DNA of 64,000 nt from Larix kaempferi (taxonomy: Eukaryota; Streptophyta; Pinopsida; Pinales; Pinaceae), in contig BSBM01000825.1 in the NCBI GenBank assembly GCA_027924585.1, positions 3,018,001-3,082,000 of the forward strand. The letters are read 5' to 3'. The first letter of the stretch is position 1. Every line of letters begins with the position of its first letter. Position numbers and translations under genes: made by a program. Below the pieces are notes generated by a model that worked only from the letters and a program-made list of their open reading frames with translations, was not told where the DNA came from and did no database searches. Shown here one piece after another: positions 11,632 through 21,349 of the stretch.

Positions 11632-12012
11632 AAGAAGGAAATACAGAACTGGGTGAGTCAAACAGAACGTGATTTTGCGAAGAAAGAAAATAGACATCCT
11701 TGGCTGACTACAGAACAGTGGCTACATAGACATATATTTACTGAGTTTCATGAAGTTTTCTTCGCATCCTTTTCTAATGAGTTATACGAGTGGATATCCA
11801 AGGTAGCTGAAATAAAAAATTGTTTCTAGGGTGAAGAACCTACAGTTTGGAATCTAGAATTGATTCAGAAGCTTAAAGGAATTAATAACCAAATTTCAAG
11901 AGCAGTAGACTTTTGGATGGATAGCTTGTCGTAAGGCTATGTCATAGAGTTTTTTGTGGCCCACTTCGAAGTCTTAAATCACATCCGAAAGATACTTTTT
12001 CAATGGATTTAG
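11632..12012 (+). pseudogene. Pre-gag conserved domain of element A
   Basis: A single frame runs 127 codons, interrupted by TAG and TAA and ended by TAG. Recognisable blocks are WLTTEQWLHRHIF, FHEVFF, ELYEWISK, NLELIQKL and SRAVDFWMDS. The same blocks occur in the same order in element B on the minus strand (56995-56702: HEWFF, LYQWLSK, PELIQEL, SRAVKVWIDS). Conservation between two diverged elements implies a selected protein, probably the N-terminal part of Gag. Its function is not known to me; a matrix-like role is only a guess. Confidence 0.6.
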
Positions 12013-12066
12013 AGGTAAGTACTTGAAAAACCTGAGTTTATGCATTAAAATTCTATTAGCTGAAAA

Positions 12067-12965
12067 ATGCTTCTTAAGAATGCAGTCAGATTCCTAGGAT
12101 TTGAGTCTGTAATGTTAAAAAATAGAGATAGTGACACAGACGAAGACATTGGCATTTTGTGTAGTGGAAAAAGATATAAACAAAGCACTAGAAAGAGGTC
12201 TCATGAAGTTGAACCTCGCACATTCCTAGAAACCGAGTTAGAAAGTGATAGAAATTCATCTCAAGCTGAGTCTGGTAGTGAGACAGAACCTCGACATATT
12301 GGCTATTAGCCTATTACTCTGCAAAAACCTATACATGTTGAAAGATATAGTACTAGTTCACATAACACTAGTAGCCGCAATACTGCAGGAACGAGCACAA
12401 AGTATCAGCCGAGTGGTGGTATACCTCCATCGTTTCACTTCGTAGGAAGTATTTAGTATTTCAGAACCCTACACCTCCTAGAAGAAGAATGGAAAATGAT
12501 ATAAAGCTACCTATTTTTAAAGGAACTAATCTAGAAGATCCAAAACAACATTGGTTTCTCTATGATGCGGTCTGGAACGTTAAACAAGTACAAGATGATG
12601 CGATAAAGCAAGCTCAACTAGTCACCACATTCAGAGACAAAGCCTTAACATGGTTCATGAAATATTCTATTGGACATAACATAACACTAGCTGATATCAG
12701 AACTGCACTGATTAGAGAATTTAAGAATCCTAAATCAGAATCTCAATGCATTACAGACCTAAAAGAGATAAAACAGAAACCTAATAAGACTGTGTGGGAA
12801 TTTGATCAGAAATTCAAAGCCTTGTTGGATCAAGTTAGCTTTGACATAGCATTGCAACAACACTAAGAATGGTTTATCGCCGCGTTGTTGCCCCACATTA
12901 GATTACCATTGATGCAACAGAAGGTTGCTTCGAAGCATAAGCATTGTAAATTGCAATGAAGCTAG
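12067..12965 (+). pseudogene. Gag capsid-like region of element A
   Basis: The frame at 12067-12309 is an acidic, Ser/Glu-rich linker. The frame at 12489-12866 is the retrotransposon gag (capsid) domain: LPIFKGTNLEDPKQHWFLYDAVW, with internal blocks RDKALTWFMKY, IREFKNPKSES and WEFDQKFKALL. These are typical of plant Ty3 Gag, which packages the RNA into virus-like particles. A TAA follows at 12864 and the reading continues as EWFIAALLPHIRLPLMQQ before the next frame at 12956. Element B has the same domain at 56502-55540. Confidence 0.8.
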
Positions 12966-13642
12966 AAGCTTCTCCCATAGGAGAAACTAGCGCAGGAATG
13001 GTACAAATACAAACACAACTAACAAACCTGACATTACAGTTACAGGATATACAAAAAGAAAAAAAAGTAAGAAAAGAGGTTTGGTGTACTAAATGTAAAG
13101 GAGAAGGACATTCCAAGGAACATTGTCCTATATTTAGAGATCACTTCACTAGTGGGGCACTGAACCCATTAAACCAACATCAAGGACCATGGTGCGAGAT
13201 TTGTCGATGCGGAGAACATCAAACAGAGGACTGTTACCTACTTCATAAGTATGTACAGACACCAAAGAACTTGTACTACACATTTTGTAAGTCAGTTGTC
13301 CATGATGACACCAACTATAGAAGATATGACCTTATGATAGAAAGAAAGCATGATGCATACAGAGTACAAGGAGAAACACAAAACAATAATGAGAATGCAA
13401 AGTATGATCAAGGTACATACAGAGGACATGGTGGATTTAGAGGAAGAGGACGTAATATTGGCCAAGGACGAGGAAGAGTTTATATTGTCTGTTATAACTG
13501 TGCTCAACCTGGACATTTGGAAAGAGATTGTCATAACCCTTGCACTACTTGTAAGTATTGTAAATCCTACGACCATATCATTGAAGCATGTCCCATTTTG
13601 CTAGGAAAAATGCAAGAAAAAAGACCGGAAGGACAGAACTAG
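12956..13642 (+). CDS. Gag nucleocapsid: five zinc-knuckle motifs plus RGG stretch
   Basis: 228 codons, open. CX2CX4HX4C knuckles sit at residues 44-57 (CTKC...HSKEHC), 80-93 (CEIC...HQTEDC), 179-192 (CYNC...HLERDC) and 199-212 (CKYC...HIIEAC). A fifth, degenerate one at about 107-121 keeps CKS..HDD but ends in Tyr. A Gly/Arg-rich (RGG-type) stretch lies at about 153-174 between knuckles 3 and 4. Known role of such arrays is binding and chaperoning genomic RNA. The start is the first ATG of the open frame and may be artificial, since the frame probably continues from the capsid region through a frameshift. Confidence 0.8.
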   Translation: MKLEASPIGETSAGMVQIQTQLTNLTLQLQDIQKEKKVRKEVWCTKCKGEGHSKEHCPIFRDHFTSGALNPLNQHQGPWCEICRCGEHQTEDCYLLHKYVQTPKNLYYTFCKSVVHDDTNYRRYDLMIERKHDAYRVQGETQNNNENAKYDQGTYRGHGGFRGRGRNIGQGRGRVYIVCYNCAQPGHLERDCHNPCTTCKYCKSYDHIIEACPILLGKMQEKRPEGQN

Positions 13643-13651
13643 AATATTCAG

Positions 13652-14150
13652 ATGATCGCAGCTGAGAAAAGAAACGAATATCGCAACATCCATGTTGTGA
13701 CACGAAGTGGAGCTTTGACCAAAGATGATAGAACAAACGAAGCTTCAACTTCTGATACTCATATAAATGGACCAAAGCCTAATGATGGGGCTTGGGTGAG
13801 AAAAGCAATTGGAAGATACATGTCTTCAACCCTAACAGAGAAAAAGAAGTATTCATGGAAGCAAGAAAATGATTTCAGGAGTTAGGAGCTTCAACCACAA
13901 GGATCCCTTTGAGAAGTGATCAAACACTTGTACTATGCACGCCATCCTTGTATGATGGGTCGCGAGATTCGCCAAAACAAACAAGTCCCGTAACACAATT
14001 TATACAGAGCTGCATAAAACTTTTAAGGCATGAGCATGCCTTAGGATAATCACAGAACGTGTTGGGATATTACGAACAGTGTAGTACAATGAACAATGCA
14101 CATAGAGTAGTCCATCACATTAATAACCATAAAAGGACAGGAAGATAAAT
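13652..14150 (+). pseudogene. Gag-protease linker of element A
   Basis: The frame 13652-13885 opens with NIHVVTRSGALT and is followed by decayed sequence. The corresponding part of element B (45863-45552) reads VVVVTRGGKMTGED, so the linker has a conserved VTR-G core. No enzymatic motif is seen. Confidence 0.45.
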
Positions 14151-14169
14151 GAGGTTAAGCGCGTAGATT

Positions 14170-14560
14170 GGAGATTTTGAAATGAACTAGGTCATTCTTG
14201 ATTTGGGCTCAGAGGTGAACATGCTAACAAAACAAACATGGGAGAAGATGGAGAAACCAAAGTTGTCTTGGTCTCCTATACATTTGAGATTAGCTAACTA
14301 GCAAAAGGTTATACCTTTTGGGAGATTATCAAGTGTTCCTATTAACATGGATGGAGTGCGAAGTAAAGCATACTTTGAGTTTATTGAGATCATAGATGAC
14401 AGCAATCCTTATCCTGCATTATTAGGGATTGATTGGGAAATTGATAACCTCTGAATTATCAACTTGAAGAAAAAACAAATGATATTTGAAGGACAGGATA
14501 GCAGGGTTATTGCACCCCTGGATCCTTCATAAGGAACAAGGTATGTTGAGCCAATAAGAT
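14170..14560 (+). pseudogene. Retropepsin-like protease of element A (DLG motif)
   Basis: A degenerate frame holds VILDLGSEVNMLTKQTWEKM, then LSWSPIHLRLAN and a GIDWE block near the end. This is the layout of a retrotransposon aspartic protease, with the catalytic Asp in DLG instead of the usual DSG or DTG. At least four stops interrupt it. Element B shares the DLG and the flanking WSP-LRLAN and PALLGI blocks (45488-45033). Because both agree, the Leu looks like a family feature and not damage. Confidence 0.7.
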
Positions 14561-14768
14561 AATAATGCAGAGGTCAAGAACTTGATAACATCTACAAGAT
14601 GACAGTTAATCAAGAAGATTGCATTAATCCTACAGAATATGGAACATTGAGTTGGATATGTGACAGCTCTTGCGTATCAAAGTCAGACACAAGATTGGAA
14701 ACTGACAGAGTAGAATGCATGAAGTATCAGTTAGATGATGTGCGAAGATAACAAATTCACTTTGTTGG

Positions 14769-15279
14769 ATTGGAACAGAGATAAGTCCAATTCCTACTTA
14801 TGATGGTTTGAGTAATATCCATGCATTCTTTCATGAATATCTAGCATCAGTTTCAGATGAACATAGGCTATTAGCTCTAGACATAGCATTTCGAGCTACA
14901 CCTTCTAGGTGGTGGGCTATGCACAAAGACAAATTGAGAACATGGAAAGAATTTAAGTGCTTAATGGAAGTTAGGTTTGTTGAACAAAATGAGAATGTAC
15001 AAGCAAAGTACATTGGACAGACTGATCCTAGAGATCATATAGAATATTGCTTGAAAGCATGGAGGCATATACCAAAGACAGAATGGATCCATATGTTTGT
15101 GCACACATTGGATCCAGTAGCAAAAAACTGGTATATAGAAACATAACTTCGACATGGTACAATAGATTAGCACATGATGATAAAGAACTTTCATCTAGCT
15201 TTCAGTTTTGAGGATGACTGTTCGAGCATTAATGAGGCTTTGCAAATCATTAAAAATAAAATATTTGATGATGTCTCGT
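14769..15279 (+). pseudogene. Second gag-like domain of element A (between protease and RT)
   Basis: The frame reads PIPTYDGLSNIHAFFHEYL, RLLALDIAFRATPSRWWAMH, RTWKEFKCLMEVRF, YIGQTDPRDHIEYCLKAW, EWIHMFVHTLDPVAKNWY. This is the retrotransposon gag fold signature (substrate loop, WW block, W..F...F, DP..H...C...W, F...L...A..WY) but lies downstream of protease. It shares the reading frame of RT. The open part is 14808-15146; one stop follows, then the frame continues to 15279. Element B has a fuller copy at 45002-44403. Its presence in both argues against a chance insertion. Confidence 0.75.
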
Positions 15280-15287
15280 TGTAGCCT

Positions 15288-15944
15288 ATGTATAATCAAC
15301 CAGATTGGGCAATACAATTGGAGCATACCCTTGAGTGTTATAATTTTACACTGGATGAAAATGAAAATGAATATCCTCGTGAAGTAAATATACCTGAATC
15401 TGAAGGAAAACACGATGTGCAAGGACCTGATCTAGAAATTCTAGATATGAGTAACCCCATTAAGACCAAAAAGATCAATATTAGCACGGATGATGAACCA
15501 AATTTCACCTCTATTGGAGATTACTGGGATGAAGAAACAGTGGTAGAGATTGCAAGCCTACTTCATGAATATCAAGACTTATTCCCTACCAAGTTTTCTG
15601 AAATGAAAGGCATTTTAGGTGACTTGGGAGTTATGAAAATACCCCTCAAGCATGATGTGAAACCTACCAAGCAAAGACCTTATAGACTAAACCCCAGATA
15701 TAAAAAAAGAGTGAAAGTAGAAATTGATAAAATGCTCGAGGCAGGCATCATTGAACCAGTAGAAGAGTTAGAATGGATAAGTCCCATGGTGATTCAATAC
15801 AAGAAAGCTAAAGGCGAAATTAGAATTTGTGTAGATCTCATAAAATTGAATGATGCATATGTACATGACCCATTTCCTATGTCATTTACAGATGAATTAC
15901 TAGATAATGTAGGTGGACAGGAAGCATACTCTTTTACTGAATGA
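15288..15944 (+). pseudogene. Reverse transcriptase, N-terminal part (element A)
   Basis: Ends of the usual Ty3 RT entry are clear: FSEMKGILGDLG, QRPYRLNPRYK, EAGIIEPVEELEWISPMV, IRICVDLIKLNDA and YSFTE. The frame then breaks, and the next recognisable block is VDPAKIAIIANL. Relative to element B about 118 codons are missing, including the whole palm region with the catalytic YMDD. The enzyme therefore cannot work in this copy. It continues in frame from the second gag-like domain. Confidence 0.88.
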
Positions 15945-16720
15945 TGGTTGATCCAGCGAAGATAGCGATCATAGCAAACCTCCCATCGCCTAATTCATTT
16001 AAGCAGCTAACACACTACATTGGGACACATAGGATATTATAGAAAATTCATTAAATGATACAAGCAGAAAATTGCGCCTATGGAGAATCTATTGAAAAAA
16101 GAAGCGAAGTACAACTGGACTGAAGATTTCCAAAAAGTATTAGACACACTGAAAGAAAATATGGTTACAACGCCTATTCTAGTCTTTCCTGACTAGAACA
16201 AGCCATTTCACATACATGTAGATGCTTCATCTATAGCACTTGGCATTGCACTAGCACAACCAAGTGATGGAGGCATCGACCATCCCATTGCATTTTCAAG
16301 TTGAATGCTATCTTCAGCAGAAAAGAATTACACTGCAATAGAGAGGGAATGCTTAGCTATGGTGTACGCATTGTATAAATTCAGACACTATTGGCTAGGT
16401 TCGCACTTTGGCATGTTCACTAACCATTAAGATTTGAAGTAATTGATTAATAAGCCAGTGTTAGGGGGTAGAATATGCAGATGGCTCTTACTTTTTCAGG
16501 AATACGATTTTGAGATCATAGTGAATCCAGGAAGATTGAACGCAGGACTTGACCATATTTCAAGAATCAAGTCAGGAGAAGAACCTAATAATTTGGAGGA
16601 TAATCTACCAGATGTGCAGTTGTTTGCTATTCACATAGAAGGTGACTACTTCAGAGACATTGTCAAATTTCTAATTGCAGAGTTATCATCTGCAGAACTC
16701 ACTACGCAACAAAAGAAATA
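15945..16720 (+). pseudogene. RT thumb and RNase H (element A)
   Basis: Blocks GHIGYYRKFIK (connection), FHIHVDASSIALGIALAQ (first RNase H Asp), NYTAIERECLAMVYALYKFRHYWLG (Glu) and MFTNH (the second Asp is replaced by Asn) are followed by the open 92-codon piece 16443-16721. Stops replace conserved Trp or Gln at several places (PD*NKPF, SS*MLSS, NH*DLK), as expected of deamination of methylated cytosines. Confidence 0.85.
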
Positions 16721-16724
16721 GTTA

Positions 16725-17921
16725 GTGGTAAGATCAATTAATTTTACCATGATTGTAGGACAATTATACAAATTTGGACCAGATGAAGTATTGCGTAGAT
16801 GCGTACTAGAACATGAGAGAACTATCATACTTGTTGAAGCACATTCAGGAGTATCTGGAGGACACTATGGAAGGAAAGCTACTGCGAGGAAGATTTTGAG
16901 AGCAAGACTATCATGGCCTACTATACATAGAGATTCAAAGGAACATTGCAGGAATTGTGATGTATGCCAGAGAACAGGAAAGCCATCTCATAGAGATGAG
17001 ATGCCATTGATGCCACAGTTGACATTACAATCCTTTGATAAATGGGCTATTGACTTTGTGGGACCTACTAACCCACCAGGGAAGAGAACTGGCTTGAGAT
17101 ACATTATTATAGCTACAGATTACCTAACCAGATGGGCAGAAGCAAAACTAGTGAAGGACTGTAGCGCAGTTACAGTAGAGCGGTTAATTTTTTAGAACAT
17201 CTTGACAAGGTTTGGATGTCCAAAGATTCTAATGAGTGATCAGGGAACCCATTTCCTGAACAAAACTATTGAATCCCTGACAGAAGAATTTCAGATCTAC
17301 CATCAGAAGAGTACACCATATCATCCACAAGCTAATGGAACTATAGAAGCCTTTAATAAAGTATTGGAGAATGCATTAACTAAGGTATGCAATACGAACA
17401 GGGATGATTGGGACCTCAGAATACCAGCAATATTGTGGGCATATAGGACAACTTGTAAAAAGTTGGCAAGCCATACACCTTTCAGGTTAGCATATGGACA
17501 AGAAGTTGTCATGCCCATGGAATATATAGTACCAAGCTTGAGAATTGCAGCATTTACAGACATGGATGATGATGAAACAATGGATGAAAGACTATTACAG
17601 TTAATTGGGTTGGAGGAAGACCGCTTCATTGCAGGATTTCACCAAGTGCAGAAAGAGAGAGAGAGAGAAGGCATGGAATGATAAACACATCAAGCACAAG
17701 TTCTTCTAGGTAGGAGACCTTGTACTCCTTTATGATAGCAAATTTATGAAATTTCCTGGAAAATTCAAAATGCATTGGTTAGGACCATACATTGTCAAAC
17801 ATGTTACTAATGGTGGCGCAATACAGTTAGCTACATTACTTGGAAAAACCTTACAAGGACTTGTCAATGGGAGTATATTAAAGCCTTACAGGGATGGCCC
17901 TACTCCTACAGGTAGAATTTA
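16725..17921 (+). pseudogene. Integrase (element A)
   Basis: The HHCC zinc finger is present ([13 protein letters not shown], then CRNCDVCQ). The catalytic triad is intact: Asp in WAIDFVGP, Asp in LMSDQGTHF and Glu in NGTIEAFNK, with the 35-residue spacing style of DDE integrases. One TAG splits it near 17196. A frameshift in a GA run at about 17657-17673 separates the C-terminal piece (VGDLVLLYDSKF, MHWLGPYIVKHV, LVNGSILKPYRDG), which ends near 17921. Known role: insertion of the cDNA copy into the genome. Confidence 0.88.
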
Positions 17922-18575
17922 AGAAATGCAATAGAGTTTAAGTGTCAAGTGTAGTTGAAATTGGACACTAAAACATAGAATAGAGTATGCACACAACAAC
18001 TTTGTTATAATGCAAAGTTTACAAGATTTGAAGATGTGTTGTGAAGCACACATAGCAAGTCAAGTTACGAAGTTCAATCAAAAGAAGGGGGTAGTGTTGC
18101 GAATTTCCCTCAAAATAAGGGAAATGCGAAGTGAGCCTCGCCACTCACCTAATAGTCAACGAAGCTAGAGAAAACTAGTTGTTACAGTTTTGATCGGAAA
18201 CTAGTCGTTACAGTTTTGATTGGAAACTAGCCGTTATACAGTAATTTTGGGAAACTGGATTTTTTGCTTTAAGGCATATTTGTCCGTTAAAGACACATTT
18301 AATGGAAGAAAAGGACCAATATCTAAGCAATATTTGGATAATGGACATAGCATTCAATGCTAACTTAGCCATTTTTGGGCATGTCTTAGTGGAGTTATGG
18401 CTATAAATAGAAAGGAGCGGATAGTTACATGTTTTACCGCAACTTTTAACTTTTACCGCGAGTAATTTTTGAGTTTCTACCAGTTAAGAACAGAGCATTC
18501 CGACAGTTTATGACTGATCAAGAAAGCCTACAGGAGATATTATGGAAATTATAGTAGTCTGGTTTAGAAGCAGTT
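17922..18575 (+). promoter_or_regulatory. pol-ORF3 spacer: PPT-like tract, 27-bp triplicate repeat and TATA box
   Basis: After pol comes a purine run aaaagaagggggtag (18080-18094) followed at once by TGTTGCGAATTTCCC, which looks like a polypurine tract plus an LTR start. A unit gaaactagtcgttacagtttt is repeated three times at about 18170-18243. TATAAATAG lies at 18402-18410, about 165 bp upstream of the first ATG of the next ORF (18576). I infer an internal promoter, possibly a captured LTR U3, for the downstream ORF. Confidence 0.55.
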
Positions 18576-21337
18576 ATGAAGACTCCCATAAAGAAAGAAA
18601 CTCAAGAGAAAGTTGGGACCTCTAGAGCCTCACCACAACATGCACTAGAAACTAAATAGAAGGATAAGCAAAAATCCACAGAACAAGAGAAACCACGAGC
18701 TGCAGAAATTCCGAAAGAGTATCCGCTAGAGAGACCTCGAGAGAGGTCGATTCTGTTGATACCGGAGTACATCCCTCTGCAAAGAGATGATGCACTGGTG
18801 GTAATATTGAAAAAGAATCCACAATATGATATCCTGTTGCCGTCGATGTCAAGTCATGTTCGAGAGAAGGCAATTTTCTATGCAACCAAGTATCCACAGT
18901 TTCAACCAGATCAATACATGTATCGACATTATGATGAAGCCACTAAGAAAACAACAATTCAGGCATAGGACTGGATTGCGCCATTGCAATCCTCAGGGTT
19001 GTTGAACCTATTGAGAATTCCACATTTTGACCAAAGTCCAAAGCTTACAGCAGTTGTGCGTACATTATTGTCATGCACACACCAGGGATACTTGTGGCTA
19101 GACCAAAAGATTGATATTAATATTGATATGATCTATAGAATTACCCACTTGAGCAAACGAGGCACTGACCCTGCAACAGAATTCGTGGGAAAAAATAAAG
19201 ACAAAGAAATCGCCAGGAGGATGAAGAGAAAACTCGGCTTGGTAAAAGGAACCCATGGCTATCAAGCGAATCATATTAAATATGTTGCCATGCAGTTCAG
19301 AGTACAATTGCTCGCAGGAAAAGTACTAAGGAAATGCAGACTGACAGAAGTGTCGGCCATTGCGATATCCTTAGCTGCTAAGGCTAAGGATGGAATGCAA
19401 TTCAACTGGGAAAGTTACCTATTGAACGAATTTTTGGATGATGTAGCCACAAGGAAATGGCTATCAGTTTCACTACAGCTAGCTGATAGTCCCGATCGCA
19501 TTTGTGGGCTAGAAAGAGCCAAAGTACCAATAGAGTGTACCGATGTTCGCTGGAGACTGTAGTGGACCCATATATGCGAACATGTGGAGTAATTCAAGGC
19601 CAGAAAGACAAAGAGTGAACAATGTGCAATTGCACACATTTTATGAGCAACTATGCGAAGTGATCAAGCGCACTTCGTTTATTCCTAAGGGAATAACAAC
19701 AACATACATTCGAAAGATGAGATTCAAAGCGGGCCTCCACTCTATCTCCATACAACCTAGAGGACCAGCCAACCCAGAATGGTATGAGGGTCAATATCAG
19801 TTGGATGCGCAGAAGATTGACCTCATCATTGAAGATTGGCCACCCGAATGGAAAATTGATGAACCAGAGACATTGATCACGACATTTGAGGAAAGCATCA
19901 ATGAAAGTGACAACCAAGAGCAAGATAAAGAACAAGAACAGTAGCATACTGACGAATTTCCAGAAGGATAAAAGAGGAAGAACCCCGACACAGATGTGTC
20001 AGAGGGGCCAAAAAGAAAGAAGTAGAAAGTGAGTAAGGCTCTGCTTGATGCGAATTTGCATGATGATGACATGACTGCATCGCATCCAAATTCCATGAAC
20101 ATATTGAAGAGATGCTCGCAATAAAAGACAGTAAACAAGAGCAAATTCAAGCAAGCATAGTAGAGAGCATCGTAGAACTAAAAATTATGGTGGCGAGAGT
20201 AGAGAAAGTACAAAGAGATCTAATGAGGGAATCAGAATATGAAGACATATCAGAGGAGTCAAGCCGAAGAAAAATAAAATCACCTGCACTAACGATGCGA
20301 CCTCGGTTAGTGCACATAGAGTCGACGAACGTTATATTCCCATATGATGCACTGAAGGTATGAAGCAGCTCGCGCACTTGGATATTAATGTGGGAATGTT
20401 ACCCATTGAAGGACTACATGATCTACATCTACGAGTTGTAGAAGAAATTAAAGATAGAGTTGTGATCTCATACAACCAGCATCTGAAGCTAGAAGAAAGT
20501 TATAAAGAGTTGGGGAATGAATGCAGAGTGAAGACCAATGAGCTAGCAAATGCTCATGAGAAGCAGAAGAAGCTGAAGAAGGCCATAGCAGAAGTCTTTG
20601 TGAAGATCCCAGACTTTGAAGAAGAACTTGAAGTGGAAGCGACCATTGTTAAGATTAGTGTTGCAGTAGAAAATCTCAAAGCGAAAATGGAAGATATGGA
20701 GATTGGTTACAAAGAAAATAATGCAGACTTAGAGTCTAGGAAACAACCTGGCACTTCACTAGAAGTAAAGGAAGCAAGAGCTAAAGAATTGAAGACTTCA
20801 ACAGAGAACATCTCCACAGAAGTTCCGAGGTGTCAAGACTTGCTAGAAGAAGTGACTAAGTCATGGGCCATGCTGCAAGAAGACCCGGACTTACAGAAAA
20901 TTCAGGATGAAGTCCAAAAGAAGCAGAAGGACCTCGACACGATGAACACCGCAATGAAGGATTTTTCTCCAAGACAAAGAATACAAAAGTTAGTAGAGAT
21001 AAAGGAGCTTTAGAAATAATTGAAGGCATTAAAGGCAAAGGAAGCTGAAACTTCAACAAAATTACAACCTATGCAAGAAGAGGCATTAGCACTCTCTAAA
21101 GAGATCGAGGTGAAGCTGCAAGAGCTTTGCACGATGGAGAGCACGGTGAAGGACCAAATGCAAGAACCAATATCCGCAATGTTGCTCGACATAGTGAAAG
21201 AGTACAAGTAGGAGACTAAGGAGGTTGTTGTGAAACTGAGCGCAACATATCAAGAGTTCGCAGCCAAGATGAGCACCCCAAGTGTTGCGAAATCAAAGAA
21301 TCCCAGTGTAAGTGGCTCGGGGACGAGTCACAAGTAA
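18576..21337 (+). pseudogene. Extra ORF (ORF3) of element A, coiled-coil C-terminus
   Basis: About 920 codons with a few stops and frameshifts. The first part (18576-18968) is Lys/Glu-rich then has IPEYIPLQRDDALVV. The second (18984-19562) is a globular domain with GYLWLDQKIDINIDMIYRIT, RRMKRKLGL, LLAGKVLRKCRLTEV and WESYLLNEFLDD. The third (19543-19944) has PANPEWYEGQYQLD and an acidic tail. The last (20112-21337) is strongly coiled-coil (Glu/Lys/Leu heptads). It occupies the env position but shows no signal peptide or membrane segment. I recall similar ORFs in other plant Ty3 elements, but the family name and function are not known to me. The stop TAA is at 21335, 12 bp before the 3' LTR. 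Confidence 0.7.
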
Positions 21338-21349
21338 GTGTTAGGGTCT

